A stretch of DNA of 64,000 nucleotides from Epiperipatus broadwayi (GCA_028023455.1 JAQFVV010000028.1:1065501-1129500); one strand, 5' to 3'; numbered from the stretch's first letter, positions 12,435 through 24,240 are shown. A program made the numbers and translations. The notes: a model not told the origin generated them from the letters alone.

Positions 12435-12489
12435 CTTACACTTGGACAAAAATATTATTGAAACTAAAAATGATGCAGAGAAAAATTAA
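9585..12489 (+). pseudogene. RTE endonuclease-reverse transcriptase, one stop and one frameshift
   Basis: The enzyme nicks target DNA and copies its own RNA in place (target-primed reverse transcription). The first ATG in frame is at 9585. The AP-type endonuclease occupies the first 240 or so residues: TYNCRSL (Asn), CEVRRKGEE (Glu), VYAPTS, MGDFNARIG (from 10011) and the catalytic SDHRLV near 10287. The RT follows: KTPGNDGI, NYRPISLLSV, FVDYEKAFDSI (about 11353), GVRQGDSISP, FADD (11650-11661) and YKYLGQII, then a conserved C-terminal region with GSETWTL, HIARRDDNRW and RRWIKLGETF. Two lesions are visible: an in-frame TAA at 10542-10544, and a 1-bp gain in the T run near 11258-11263 after QAGF, where the frame resumes as KSGFSTIDHI. 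The C-terminus also runs on: instead of ending WIDNG, as the copy at 38.6 kb does, it loses one G and reads the GAT tail as eight Asp plus 19 flanking residues. Active-site motifs are intact, so it died recently. Confidence 0.88.
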
Positions 12490-12659
12490 ATTTTTCAAAT
12501 TTAATCAGGAAAGAGTTAAACTGAATAAAAATTATCCCTATCTTACAAAGTTTAATTATTAGCCATAGTAAATGATGTTATGTTAATATCTAAGTATAAT
12601 AGGACATTTCTTATAAGAACTGAAAAAAAAAATTGAAATTTATTTATTTTATAATTTCA

Positions 12660-13140
12660 AAGCAAATCTGAATATAGACCATGTGTATTGATATAATTAG
12701 AACATTCCAATTTTATTATTCCAGTGTCTACATAATTGTTAGTACTATATTAATTATTAGTTATGAATTTGATATTTTGTTATTTATTTAAAAGTGTATT
12801 AAAATAAATAAAAATTAACTCTACTGTGTAAAGTTAAATTAATATTAGGATTGAATGTGGCTTTGTAGAAATCTAAATGTGATGAATATTTTTCCTGATT
12901 AATATTATTTGTAACATTGTCTACATTTATAAAAGATGGCAAAACAAATGTAAATTGATTTATCTATGTTTGCAAAACAAATCTAACGAAAGATGTCATG
13001 ATGTAACTTGAAAAGTTTACCAATCCAATGATTATATAATTATTAGTATTGTGTTAATTAATATTTTTTAAATATATTAAGAATATATATATACATATAT
13101 ATATATATAAGAATATATATATACATATATATATATATGC
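12660..13140. repeat. AT-rich repeats and duplicated TA/AC microsatellite
   Basis: It contains relatives of the 8720-8890 repeat. At 13080-13138 a 31-bp unit ('gaatatatatatacatatat' core) is present twice head to tail, and is itself near-palindromic. Non-coding. Confidence 0.5.
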
Positions 13141-13989
13141 CTTCGCATAAATAACTTTATAATTATAAGGACATTGTTAATATCTAGATGTCAAGAAGTA
13201 TTCAAATAAACTTTTCCAAAGCACTCAAACTAACGTATTTTATTGTTGTTTTCTGTACTTTTTTTGATTGTATTTCCACTTTACTTTATTATCTTTAGTT
13301 TGTGAGTCAATATTAGAGTGGACATAGAGAGCTGGTATTCCCCCAGTTATCTCTTTGTAGCAACAGTTATCATAGAGTTGTGTGTGCGTGCAATCATTTT
13401 TTGAACTTAATTGCATAAACAGAAATACCAATTCTATTTTTCATTTGCTATCAGTATGCATAACTTCATATGAAATTTTTTATTCTATATTTTTTCTTTG
13501 ACTTTGCAATACCTCCTCTAGAAACTATACTGACTAATTATTTATAAGTAGATAATATTAATGATATTTAAAACACTATTTATAACACTTTATTCATCAT
13601 TTAAATTCATAATAAAAGTTTTTTCAGGGTTTAAAAAAAACTAAAGCAACAATAGCAAACAAAACAAGAAATATACATTTTCTAAGCACAGGTAAAAATA
13701 TTATTAATCCAAAATATTAATCCTGGGGCTTTTTTTAGATTTATGAATATTTTAAATTTTAAAAAGAAATCTTTTCTACTCTCATTATGAGTTCAAATTT
13801 CTGTAAGATTGAAGAAAATAATAGAATGAATTATAATTATTAATTTATAGGTATTTTACATCAATTTTGTTTCTAAATGTATGTAATTAACTTTTTTATT
13901 ACAAATGTTTAAATGTCACCTGTAAAGTTTTGCTTGAATAATAAAAGTTTTTATATGATAAGGATTTGGATCAATATTTTCTAGGTATT
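13141..13989. other. Non-coding, nothing recognised
   Basis: AT-rich. A minus-strand open frame of 63 codons at 13240-13431 has no recognisable motif and is probably chance. Confidence 0.4.
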
Positions 13990-14620
13990 GAGTGCACTGC
14001 TGTTTATTCATGGCTTTGACTTATCCCCTAACTGCTATTTTTTAATAGTACTTTGCTGATTTTCCTGAGAAAAAATGGTACTGAATAATGATGTTATCTT
14101 AATAACTTTTTTACAACTAATAAATTGCTAAACCTTACCTTCCAAAGTAGTGATTGCTTCTTTTTTGTTCTCTCCACAAGAGATTGCCTGTCAATGATTT
14201 TGACTATTCTATTTTTTTTCATTTTGATTTTCAAAGTGAAAACATATGTTTTAGAATATCTTTTTACATATTTATTTTTTTCACAAAATATTTGTGAAAT
14301 ATTAATTATTTTAGAAGAATAGTAGAAAATATTTACTTTTACATGAAAGCAAATTGATTATAATGTACAGCTGCAATTTATAATTAAATGACAAACATTT
14401 TATGTTTACCATTATAGATTATTTTTGTCAATTATAAATAGAAATTCATTTTTTCAAAAATCATTTACTTTAATAATCTAATTATTAATTTGCATTTTAG
14501 AAACTAAACTAAAACAAATATAGTTTTAAAAGATAATCTATGTTGAATCCACAAATGACCAATCAAAGGTTTGGAATTTTAATTCAATTTACCAATAGGG
14601 ATTTTATACTAAGAAAGGGT
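13990..14620 (-). repeat. Dispersed ~650-bp repeat, inverted copy
   Basis: This is the reverse complement of the copies at 16850-17500 and 29670-30380. Shared words (read here on plus) include 'ttgattttcaaagtgaaaac', 'ttacatgaaagcaaattga', 'ttgtcaattataaatagaaa' and 'ctaattattaatttgcattt'. With the 16.85-kb copy it forms a large inverted repeat with about 2.2 kb between. The short open frames in it are not conserved between copies. No coding sequence is seen. Confidence 0.6.
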
Positions 14621-16239
14621 TAATGTTATTCTAACTGTGTTGAGCATGTAAAAATAAAGTTTTCATGGAAACAAATACAAAAACTTCCAATAGCTCCATG
14701 CAAGTTTACTTCTTATATAGAATTATTGCTTTTAATTTATGGGAGTGTAATTAATTATACAAAAGACTTCTTGAAAAATTATGTTCTTTATGGGATTTGA
14801 TGGATTTAATTAACGTAGATGAAAATCCTAATTTACAGCAAATAATGATTTCAAATTCCTGGATAGTTTAATGAAGTAGTTGAATGCCATATCCTTGAAT
14901 TGATTTGTATTTTCTGGAAGTCAAACCTTTTATGAACTCCCAAGCAATAAGGTCATTCAATTAATATCATATGGATTTAAATTTAAGTTTTATCTTGAAA
15001 CAGATGCAATTTGTGGAATCTTGTCCAAATGTAAAAATTATTAAAACCTTCAGCTTTGATGTACCTCAGATTAAACACACTTGTGAAAAAGACAATAAGG
15101 ATAAGACTAGAAATTGAAAATTCTGAACTTCAACCTGTACATTGAGCATGAATTGTTATTCAGAAATACTTACTTTAATAAGTCTGCTTAAACCAGCTAA
15201 AGAAACACTATATGGAAAAAAATGTCTTGGTGCAAATCGCTACTTGAAAATTCAAATTCAATATGTTCAAATCACTCTCCTAAATGTTATGTTTTTTTTA
15301 GTCATACTGTCTGAAGTTCAGACTTTATATTTATTCTTAGAGGACATTGCAAGAAAAACATAACTTTTGGGAGGGTGATATGAATACTTTTATGGAAAAT
15401 ATATGTTATCATTTCTTTGAAAATCTTTATTTGGCAACAAAATCTTTCCTAATGGATAAGAAATATCTTGGAGTTAATAATATTATGATTTCTCCCCATT
15501 AAGAAGTAAAGGATCAGATTCTGAAACATAAAGTCATCAAATGGTCACTTCTGGCAATAAACTTTTTATGAATAACTGAGTGATAAAGCCACTTCAGTAG
15601 ATAATTAATAGTCAATTGTTTTGCATGAAGTTAATTAAATGATAACACTGTTATCATGTTTACTACCAGTTCATCTTTTATACACATTCTCTTATCCAAG
15701 TTAATTTAATTCAATTTTGGGGAAATTGTGAACTCTTGGAACAAATCACATCTGCAGACAGCAATTTGGTTTCATGGAAAAAGAATATAATTTCAATAGT
15801 ACCATGAGAGATTTTCAGAAATACAATGAATATATAAATAATATTATCTTTAAAAAATGTTGACAAACAGGCTACTTGATAAAAAATATGAATACTGAAT
15901 TAATAAGACTGATGTGAAAAAGGTTGATTTTTAAAATAAGATGATCCACAAAGTAAAATTTTAAAACTGATAAACAAAGTGTATGTAAAATACTAATTTT
16001 TCATGGTAAGAAATGAATCCATGATCCAAATGTAATTTTTCTGTTAAATAATTATTTCTATAAATCAATTTAATTCTGAAGTTCTTGAGTTTTAATAAGT
16101 ATTATTTTGAATTTTTTTAAATAGTTTAATGCAATAACAAGATTGCTCTTATGTTACTAAGATGACTCAAAGGCTAACATTAGCATAAAGAAAAAATAAC
16201 ATATACATAGAAAGTATCTTAGAAAAAAGGTAATTTGTT
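14621..16239. other. Non-coding stretch between inverted repeats
   Basis: Open frames are short. One at 15142-15363 (73 codons) is Lys/Leu-rich and unrecognised. Around 15750-15830 a frame reads RQQFGFMEKE, faintly like an RT 'QFGF' motif, but nothing else supports a retroelement. This is probably old repeat DNA. Confidence 0.35.
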
Positions 16240-16620
16240 TCTTCTCCAAGATATCTGTAGTGTCACCTTGGAACCAACACATGTGTTATAGAGTGACATA
16301 ATTCAGCTATTCACTACAAAATTTTAAGGTTCTTTCATACCTGGATTATGAATTATAACATAAACATGTCACTGCATTTTACACTTTAATTCATAATGAA
16401 GCAATGTGCTAATGTTAAATTTTTGTTTAATTTGGACAGAATTGCTACTGGAATCTTTGTAATGATTAAAATTGCATATAGTAGTAAAGCTACATTTGGC
16501 AATAATATTTTCAAGTTGTTTTCAACATTTCATAGTGACAGAACAAACATTAAAGGCAATCTATGAAGAAACAAAACATGTTTTCATATTTTATTCCTAA
16601 ACCAATGTTCCAGACATACT
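16240..16620 (+). repeat. Dispersed repeat related to 47.4-48.2 kb
   Basis: 'tagagtgacataattcagct', 'aaattttaaggttctttca' and 'atattttcaagttgttttca' align in order with two tandem units at 47401-48215 ('tagtgatatagtttagctag', 'aaattttaaggcactatca', 'acattttcaagtagtttac'). At 47-48 kb the unit runs into L1/Tx1-like coding sequence, so this may be an old fragment of the same element. Confidence 0.5.
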
Positions 16621-16849
16621 AGCACCTTCTAATTTTTGTCATGAATAGCTAAATGTATATAGGTAACAAGTGTTGATTCACAAATGTCAATGCAGGCAGA
16701 TTGGAGATAGAATCAATTTTCTTTTTAGTGTTTATATATTTTTAAAACATTAAATGTATATATTGTTGAAATATTTTAGTATGTGGAAATATCTTTTATA
16801 TTATCATATTAGAAAAATTGCCATCAGACATGAATTCTTTCTGTGTTTT

Positions 16850-17500
16850 TCTTATTGGCAGATTCAATTAAAGTCTCAAACTTTTGATTGATTAATTATA
16901 GAATCAGCTGTGAAAGCATACTTGTTTTAGTTTAGTTTGTAAAATGCACATTAATAATTTGTCAGATTCTTAAAGTAAATAAAAGTTTTAAAAAAATTCT
17001 ATTTATAATTGATGAAAATCTATAGAGGCAAACATAGAATGTATGTTGTCATCCAATTATAAATTGCAGTCATACATTATAATGACTTCTTTGTCAATTT
17101 GCTTTCATGTAAAATACTATATTTTCTATTAAAATCTGAATTATTTGAAATAATTAATATTTTACAAATATTATGTGAAAAAAATAATAAAGGGGTAAAA
17201 AAAGTTTTAAAACATGTTTTTACTTTGAAAATCAAAATGAAGACATTAGAATTGTCAAAATTGTTGTCAGACACTCTCTTATATAAAAAACAAGAAACAA
17301 CCAATCAACACCTTGGAAGGAAGGCTCTCATCTCATTGTTATAAGTTTAAATTTGAATAATATTGATTTATTAGTTGTAAAAAATTCTGAACATGACAGC
17401 ATTATTCAGTACAGGTTTCTCGATAAAATAATGGTAAAATCAGCAAAATAACATTAAAAATTGTAGTTTGAGAGTGAGTTAAAGCTATACATAAAGATAA
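16850..17500 (+). repeat. Dispersed ~650-bp repeat, plus copy
   Basis: It aligns in order with 29670-30380: 'tatagaatcagctgtgaaag', 'tttagtttagtttgtaaaat', 'taataatttgtcagattctt', 'tttgaaaatcaaaatgaaga', 'caaccaatcaacaccttgga', 'tgatttattagttgtaaaa'. It is inverted relative to 13990-14620. Overlapping open frames on both strands are AT-driven. Confidence 0.65.
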
Positions 17501-17799
17501 TTCATCCATGCTGTTAATGATTAATAAACAATAATCAATAAAATAGTATATTGTAAATGTTTCTTGTATTCAAAAGGGTATCTCTTCCCAATGTAATCTC
17601 TTCATTTAAAGAACTACAATATTTATATATTTTTCTAATATAAAAATATAACAGATATTTCCACATATTAAAATATTTTAACTATATAAATAAATAACTC
17701 ATTATATACATGTGTAATATTACACCTAATATTGATGAGCTATATACTGTAAAAATTTCACAGATGCCAAGCATTAAAAACATGGCAAATGGAATTAAA

Positions 17800-17955
17800 A
17801 GTGATTAATTAACATTTTCACACTCTCATTTCCAAATACTTAAGATTTAACTATACATACAATACATTTAAGTTAAAAAGGTAGGATAGATTTATTCTAT
17901 TTTTTCAAAGACTTTATCTTGTGTTTGGAAAGGAGAGTATTCCTTAAAAGTGTTT
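17800..17955 (+). repeat. Half copy of foldback family B
   Basis: 'gtgattaattaacattttca', 'cactctcatttccaaatact', 'tttattctattttttcaaag' and 'actttatcttgtgtttgg' match the right arm of the palindromic element at 49248-49880 (49640-49790). The opposite arm is absent. Confidence 0.55.
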
Positions 17956-18729
17956 ATTAGTTTACAGCACACATATAGTGGGTAATCTCTAATGATAGAT
18001 TAAAACATAGCACTATATAAATAATTCATTAATTTATATTATCTTACTGAAAGATTGAATAGTCTATTATTACTAAGAAATGTGCAAAATGTTGGCAGCT
18101 TTCTTTTATTAAACTATAAATAAATGCTATGGAACTTTATTCTCTACATAACACCAAGAGATTATATCTAGAAGAAGTATATTTTTTGAATGCAAGGAGT
18201 ATTTGTAGTTTATTATTTTCATTAATTACAGTCTATTAACATCTGATGATAATTTTTCTAATATGAAATTATAACAGATATTTTCATATATTAAAATATT
18301 TCAACAATTACATCTGCCAACAATTATAAATATATATATATATGTAAATGTAAACATTTCTTTGTCTGAATACATTACTAAGATAATTTACAAGCATAAT
18401 TCCCATAGTATCATTTAAATAAACCATTAAATAACACCCACATTTAGCTATATCAATATGAATTTATTTTGTCAGATAAAAGATTGATGTTATTTATACA
18501 TTTATTTAAATGATTCTGTGGGAATTCTAGTTATAAATTGTCTTAGTTATATATTCAGAATTGTTTGTTCTGTGAAATAGGTTTTAAATTCTTAGCATTA
18601 AGTATTTAATAAGCCAGTTGTATACAGCCTTTTCATACTTCACCCCCCTCTTCTTAGATAAAAATTTGATGTGGCCTATTATTTGTTTTAACTATGACTA
18701 AATTATAAGTATGAGTATGTAAATATATA

Positions 18730-18852
18730 TAGTAAAATGTAATACAGTGGATTTGAACACAGACTTTCAAGTTCTTTTCACATGTGTGTGGATATGTGTA
18801 TCAGTGATGTGAGATGGAATGGATAGCTGAAGAGAGCTTCAAAGTCTGTATT
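18730..18852. repeat. Short tRNA-like foldback
   Basis: 'gtaatacagtggatttgaac' at the left pairs with 'attcaaatcccttatattac' at the right, giving an imperfect ~35-bp stem. The right half, 'gtgtatcagtgatgtgagat' through 'ctgtattcaaatccc', has A/B-box character. Relatives are at 120-205 and 33955-34075. I infer a tRNA-derived SINE folded back on itself. Confidence 0.5.
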
Positions 18853-19075
18853 CAAATCCCTTATATTACAACCAAATTCCAATATCAATAATTATGCGCA
18901 TTTAATGCTCGTTAAAGAAGTTATATTAATTAATAATTTATTTAAAGCTTAGCGCTTTCAAAGCTCCATGGCTTCATACTCATAGCTGTGTGCAGTTGAT
19001 AGTGATGAGGGGGAGTATTCAAATTTATGTTAATTAGTTAGATGTTTCAGTATTTTATTTAAAATATTGTTTGAA

Positions 19076-19711
19076 TTAGTTTGTCCATCTTTCTGAAATG
19101 GTGAAACAGTTGTCTTTTCTATTAATTGATTGGGTGTCATTATTTATGAAATATGCCTCCTTTATTTTGTGCCTATGGTCATTTCTCTCTTTGCACACTA
19201 TTCTGGGGTTGGTGGGTTCAAATCTGTGTCCAGTAGCTTTTTCATGTTCCAAGAATGCTGATGTAGACTCCTTGTTATTCAGTGCCCTTTTATACATATA
19301 TATGTGCTGAGATGCTCTGTTTGTAATGGTAGTTTTTGTTTCCCCATAATATGAGGCTCTGCATCTGGCCTGAGGGCATTGTATTTGATACACCACTTGA
19401 GATGTTGATTTGGGATGAAGTTTATCTTTTGAATTGTTTATTAGTCTATTGGTGTTGGCTGAAGTGTGGAAACCAATAATAAATTCTTTTGATAATGTTT
19501 TAGCTAAATGTTTGGCAATGTTAGGTATATATGGTATAGTTATTCGTTGTTGTTTATTATCTCTGATTCTACCTTGCTGTTTTATTTTTGCTTGGAACTG
19601 TGCTATTCTTTTAGTTATGTGTCTATATTTATAACCAACAGATATTAGTTCTTTGATGTATTTTAATATGTTATCTCTTTTGTCTGAATTACATTTACGC
19701 TTGTATTTAAT
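19076..19711 (-). pseudogene. Penelope-like element, C-terminal GIY-YIG part
   Basis: The minus strand is open for about 211 codons, from 19711, where it abuts a TA tract, to a stop at 19076. There is no ATG start, so this is a 5'-truncated fragment. The order is a basic helix-rich linker (KYIKELISVGYKYRHITKR), a PYIPNIAKHLAKTL segment as found downstream of the RT in Penelope-like proteins, and then a GIY-YIG-type nuclease core: VYQIQCPQ, a possible metal-binding Cys pair (C-x4-C), YYGETKTTITNRASQH with the conserved Tyr, Gly and Arg, HEKATGHRF, and a closing KIKEAYFIN with the expected Glu. The uninterrupted frame suggests modest age. Penelope-like elements prime with this nuclease and cut imprecisely. 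The family call rests on motif order. Related GIY-YIG elements are possible. Confidence 0.7.
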
Positions 19712-20944
19712 ATATATATAGTAAAATGGTAATAGTTTTAATTAATATACAAATTAATATTTCCTAATATTTATATTTGTATATCATAATTTTTTTATAA
19801 GTAAATGATTTGTTCAAAAATTTCAGTTAAAATTATATGTGATTAAATATATTTGAAATTTATTTTCATGTAATTTATATACTTGTAAAAATGTATTTCG
19901 TTCCAAAAAAAAAAAAAAAAGTTAACCGAAACTTAAGAGAATTTCTTTAAAATGTTGCAGCTCCGAACAATTTTTACGTGACTTTCTGAAGAGTTGTGAC
20001 CAGGTTGCGAACCACCATGACAAGCTGTACAAATATTTACATGCTCGTACAAAAGTTTATGTAAATACGTATACATAAAAGCATGAGTGTGATGTATATA
20101 TATCATTACATATGAACTTAGAACCACTTCATATAGAAAATCAATAGTTGATGAGCGAACTTACACTACTGAAAGACACAACAAAGGCTTTTCAGAGTGA
20201 ATTAAACTTTCATCAGATAATTTATAAAACTTCACAGCAAATAGTTGTCTAATGTATTAATTTAAATAACCTCCACACTTATGATTTTAAAGAATATGTG
20301 GAAATGTGGGGGTTGTGAATAACTCTCCATGTGTGTGTTTAACTTTAAAAAATCAAATATATTAATCTTTAACTCAGGTTTAAAGTTTATATCTGTGCTA
20401 GAGATAATTTCTAGTTTACTAAAGGATTAGGGATAATCCTGTATTTATCTAAAGTTGATGGTGTCTAAGTTGTGGAAGGAGTGAGTTTGACACGTGTAAA
20501 TCAAAATATAACAATTGTCTAATGTAATGAGTTCTTTTGTCCTCATGGCATAACTAAAATAACATATACACATGTATATATGTATATACAATATAAAATT
20601 TTTAACTGCGTATTATCGTTTTAAATTGTTGTTTTAATACGTTAAATAAAATTAAAATATACAATTTTAGTTTGATTCTTTTTTCTTTATTAAAAAAAAA
20701 AAGATTTTAATCTTATTTTAAAAATAAATTATTTTCCAGGTAACGTCTTCGAAAATTAGCATTTCTTTTATTATGATTTTTTTTTGAAACTATTAATTCA
20801 TATTTGAGTTTTAAAAAGTTGTAGCGTATTTCTCTTATAAAAAATTGATTTGTAATGAAAATTTTGTTGATAATGGAATTGCTTATATATATAGAAATGT
20901 ATTACAAGCTATTTATAGCATTATTTAAATTTTTTTCAGTGTAC
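19712..20944. other. Non-coding, nothing recognised
   Basis: AT-rich, with an A-run at 19905-19920 and TA-rich microsatellites at 19710-19720 and 20090-20105. No coding sequence or clear repeat. Confidence 0.4.
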
Positions 20945-21845
20945 TTTTTATCTCAACCATCCTACAGCCATTCACTAGAGCAGAAACTCAGAGACTCTTT
21001 CACTATGCATCAGGTGAGCTAAAAAATATCGCGCATCGTAAACTCCATGTCCACGTTGACACAAGTTCTCCACTGTATCACAATCATCCACAGTGCAGAA
21101 CTAAGACCACCATCTCCCATTATGAATGCATTTCACAAACAACCTTACCTCATCAGGTGAGTTATCAATCACCTGACTTTCCATGCTCATGTTCCGAACA
21201 GGTGTTTTCACTTTGCCTTTTGTCAGTGTGTCTCATCATCTCCACTCCACCATATTGCCATCCATCATTGCAGAAACTCAGACTAACTTCTCTGACTATG
21301 CATGCATTTCATAAACAACCTGTACTCATCAGGTGAGATATCAAATACCTGACTTCCTATGACCATGTTGAACAGATGTTTTTGGCTTTTTTGTCAATGC
21401 ATCTCTCAACTCACCCACTTTTACCATATTACAACCATTCTCCAGTTCAGAAACTCATACCACTCTCTCACACTATGCATGCACTTGTGGAACAACCTTT
21501 ATTTACCATATGAGTAAGAGATTTCAAACACTTGACTTTCCATGGACATGTTGACACAAGTATTTTTTTATCAACCAGTGTGAAACTCAAACTGCCATCT
21601 CTCACTATGCATGGATTTCATGAACAACCTTTAATCATCATAATGGAGATATCAAACACCTCACTATCTATGCCAATGATGACATGTATTTTTTGCTTTT
21701 GATTAGTGTAGTCCTCATCTCATTGCTACCACATTACAACCATCCACCAATGCAAAACTCAGACCACTCTCTCCCATTATGTACACATTTCATGAACAAA
21801 AATGTACAAAACACCTGAATTTCCATACTTGTGTTAGAACCTTGA
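20945..21845 (+). repeat. Tandem repeat array, about six degenerate units
   Basis: A landmark 'cagaaactcagaccac..ctctcactatgcatgcatttca' recurs near 20984, 21092, 21269, 21445, 21579 and 21751, giving spacings of roughly 108-177 bp. The full unit of about 175 bp also carries 'acatcaggtgagatatcaaa', 'cacctgactttccatg' and 'catgttgacaca'; shorter intervals are deletion variants. A lone related piece lies near 25245-25340 ('acatagcaaccattcaccag'). Composition is richer in C than the surroundings. There is no coding potential; this is satellite-like. Confidence 0.75.
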
Positions 21846-22849
21846 AATTTTTCATTTCACTATTCTTATTAAATTATGAAAAATTTCAGTCTCTATGAAG
21901 ATATAAAATGTAAATTCCATTTTTACGATTTGCAAAAGTTGAAAAAAATGTTTTCAAATGTTTTATATCTTCAATATCCATAGAAACAAAGTGTCTTTGC
22001 TTTATCAATGGCATGGGGTTAATTTTTAAGATCAGAAATTATGGCTGTGAAATTTGTTACTAGAGAGTCTATAATGTAAAAAAGTTGATTGCCTTTGGGA
22101 TCAGTTTGATATACTTCTTTTCTATTACAGAAAATGGAGGAAACTGCACCATTATTTGCATGGTTAATGTAAGGCACAATGAACAGCATCAGATTCAAGC
22201 CATTAACAGTGCTTCTAAATCATCATTTCCAGATTCAAGTCACTGGGTGTAAAATGTATAATAGAACCGTATGGTAGATACAAGACAGAATCAAACAATA
22301 AATTCAGACTATTAAGGATGCTTTCTAAAACTACATAACTAATGTGCTTTTTATACATAAGTAGAGAAGAAATCTGCACAATTAATACAGGGCAAAATCA
22401 AATAATAATAGATAGAAATCATTAAGAGTTTATATTATTATTTGATATAACTTGCATAATATTTAAGGGTACATGAAGAAAAAAACCTGTGGCCCATGTA
22501 ATGTGTTTAGTATTTAACAGTAAGTGAAAAAAAGTATAGCTGTTCTAAACTTAAACAAAAACTTGACAAAAATCAATCAAAAATTAACTAATCTCAATAT
22601 TATAATTGGAATTTTGTTATACATAATCTAACTATATTTTGCTATTGCTTTTGTTATAAACCTTGCAATTGTTTCCAAAAACAGAAAATTTGCAGTGTCA
22701 ATCTAGTCAGGTCATCTACATTCTATTTTCTTTTAAATTCACTCTTTAAACACTGCTTTGATGCCATGATATAATACTGAGGTGACTATTATTTAAATAA
22801 ATATTTGGGAGGGGGGTGACAATTGTATGCAGGAATGTTTGTGCATACA
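21846..22849. other. Non-coding, nothing recognised
   Basis: Simple AT-rich sequence. It has two short related blocks, each with 'catcatttccagattcaagc'-like or 'attcaagccattaacag' words around 22190-22310, perhaps an old local duplication. No coding sequence. Confidence 0.35.
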
Positions 22850-23420
22850 ATCTCTAATATCTATTCATCCAACATCCCCAGACTAGTTTCTAGCATGTGG
22901 CTTTCATCAGTGAGAGCTGTGGATTTGAGAGCACTGCACCTAGATCTTAGGAGCTAATGTAATCCTCCAGAAGACATCTTTTATCTATTTTGTTAGCTAT
23001 AAAGCTAGGAGCCCATGATGAAAACACCATAATGTTTTCAACTCAAGCTCATTTGCTTGTATAGTTATATAGATCTGAACTCAGTTCAGCATCTATACAT
23101 TTTGGTGTATTTGGCTTTTTAAAACCACAGTCATCATTATTCTATGGACAGGATAGGTTATAAAACCATAAAAAAATCATCACTATTTCATATACTTATG
23201 TTTGTTATTAGTAAGAGTACTAAACTCTCCATACAGTAGTACCACAAAGTGAAAAGCCTTCATAAGTAATCAATGGATGCCATAAGTTAGAAACTAATCT
23301 GGAGATGTTAGACGAGTAGACACTAGATGGGTATTTTAAACACAAACCTTCCTGCTACCATTGATTACTAAGGCTTGCACTTGGTGGAGCTACTGTATGG
23401 AGAGTTTGGTACTCTTATTA
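22850..23420. repeat. Foldback element, family A (copy 2)
   Basis: The first block has 'catccccagactagtttcta', 'gcactgcacctagatcttag' and 'tgaactcagttcagcatcta'. A complete inner palindrome follows: left 'aaactctccatacagtagta' (23223-) and right 'tactgtatggagagtttggt' (23393-23412), with 'atcaatggatgcc' against 'accattgattact' inside. Non-coding. Confidence 0.7.
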
Positions 23421-24140
23421 AATAGTTATTTAATGCACAATATTTTTTAATAAGTTACCACCTATCTTTGGAAGAGTTTATGTATGTATATAACTTATCA
23501 GAACCTTCAGTTACTTTCTATTCAATTAAATATTATGCTATAAACAATTAACAATATTAACAAAAGTAGCAAAAGAATATAAATTAGAATAAGAATATTT
23601 GTCATCAATTATAAGTGGTATGGATTAGTTAATTAAGTGAGATTAATTAATATATAGTAATTTTGTGAGATTAGGGAAAAATAATAGAGAACTTCAAGTT
23701 TATATTATTTTCTAGAATCAAAGAGATAATAATATAAAAAAATCTTAAAAAAAAACAACAAATATTGGGCTAATTGCAAAGATACTACAAACACAGGATA
23801 GAACATGAAAAAAAAAGAGAGAAGCAAGAACAAACAGCAAAAAAGAGCTCTTTCAATGAATCTAATCACTGGAAGTTTCAAAGACAGGCAAGAACTTAAG
23901 TGTAAATATTATTAGGATGTATACAGAGGGTAAACCATGTCCATAAAACTGGCAATCTGTAAGTTTGTGACTAGTGCTTTCTCTTTCACTTTTTTATATG
24001 AGGGAGGTGAAGTCTTCTTTACTAGCAGAGGTTATTATATAAAAGCTGTTTTACCAATTTTCTATCTAATCACTATCTATGTTTTTTTTAAAATAATATA
24101 TGATTTTGTTAATGTAAATTATGACCAGTAAGACTTGTTT
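23421..24140. other. Non-coding, nothing recognised
   Basis: A 64-codon open frame at 23937-24131 is hydrophobic and AT-driven. No motif or homologous repeat was seen. Confidence 0.4.
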
Positions 24141-24144
24141 TGGT

Positions 24145-24240
24145 GGTACTGCGACACATTCTGAGTTCAAGGCCAATGGATTTCAGTACAAATTTGTTAC
24201 CTTCAGGATTTGAAATGATTATTAATTCTTGTAGTAATTC
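24145..24240 (+). repeat. SINE remnant ('GTGGTAGAG' family)
   Basis: 'gtggtactgcgacacattct' followed by 'gagttcaaggccaatggatt' corresponds to the A-box and degenerate B-box regions of the SINE monomers tandemly arrayed at 53284-54440. Highly decayed. Confidence 0.4.

Noticed and set aside
9479-12440. Target-site duplication of the long RTE copy ('atgactt' near both ends)
   Set aside because: Only seven bases match, the left one lies ~45 bp before the presumed 5' end, and such matches are common in AT-rich DNA.
12069-12449. 126-codon Ser-rich minus-strand ORF
   Set aside because: It is the shadow of the RTE coding strand and GAT tail. Similar shadows occur at 25308-25775 and 41230-41478.
15720-15840. 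RT-like 'QQFGF' fragment
   Set aside because: Only one short motif is present. The expected neighbouring RT blocks are absent on both sides.
19098-19634. Plus-strand ORFs with hydrophobic character
   Set aside because: They are complements of the longer minus-strand Penelope-like frame, which has recognisable motifs.
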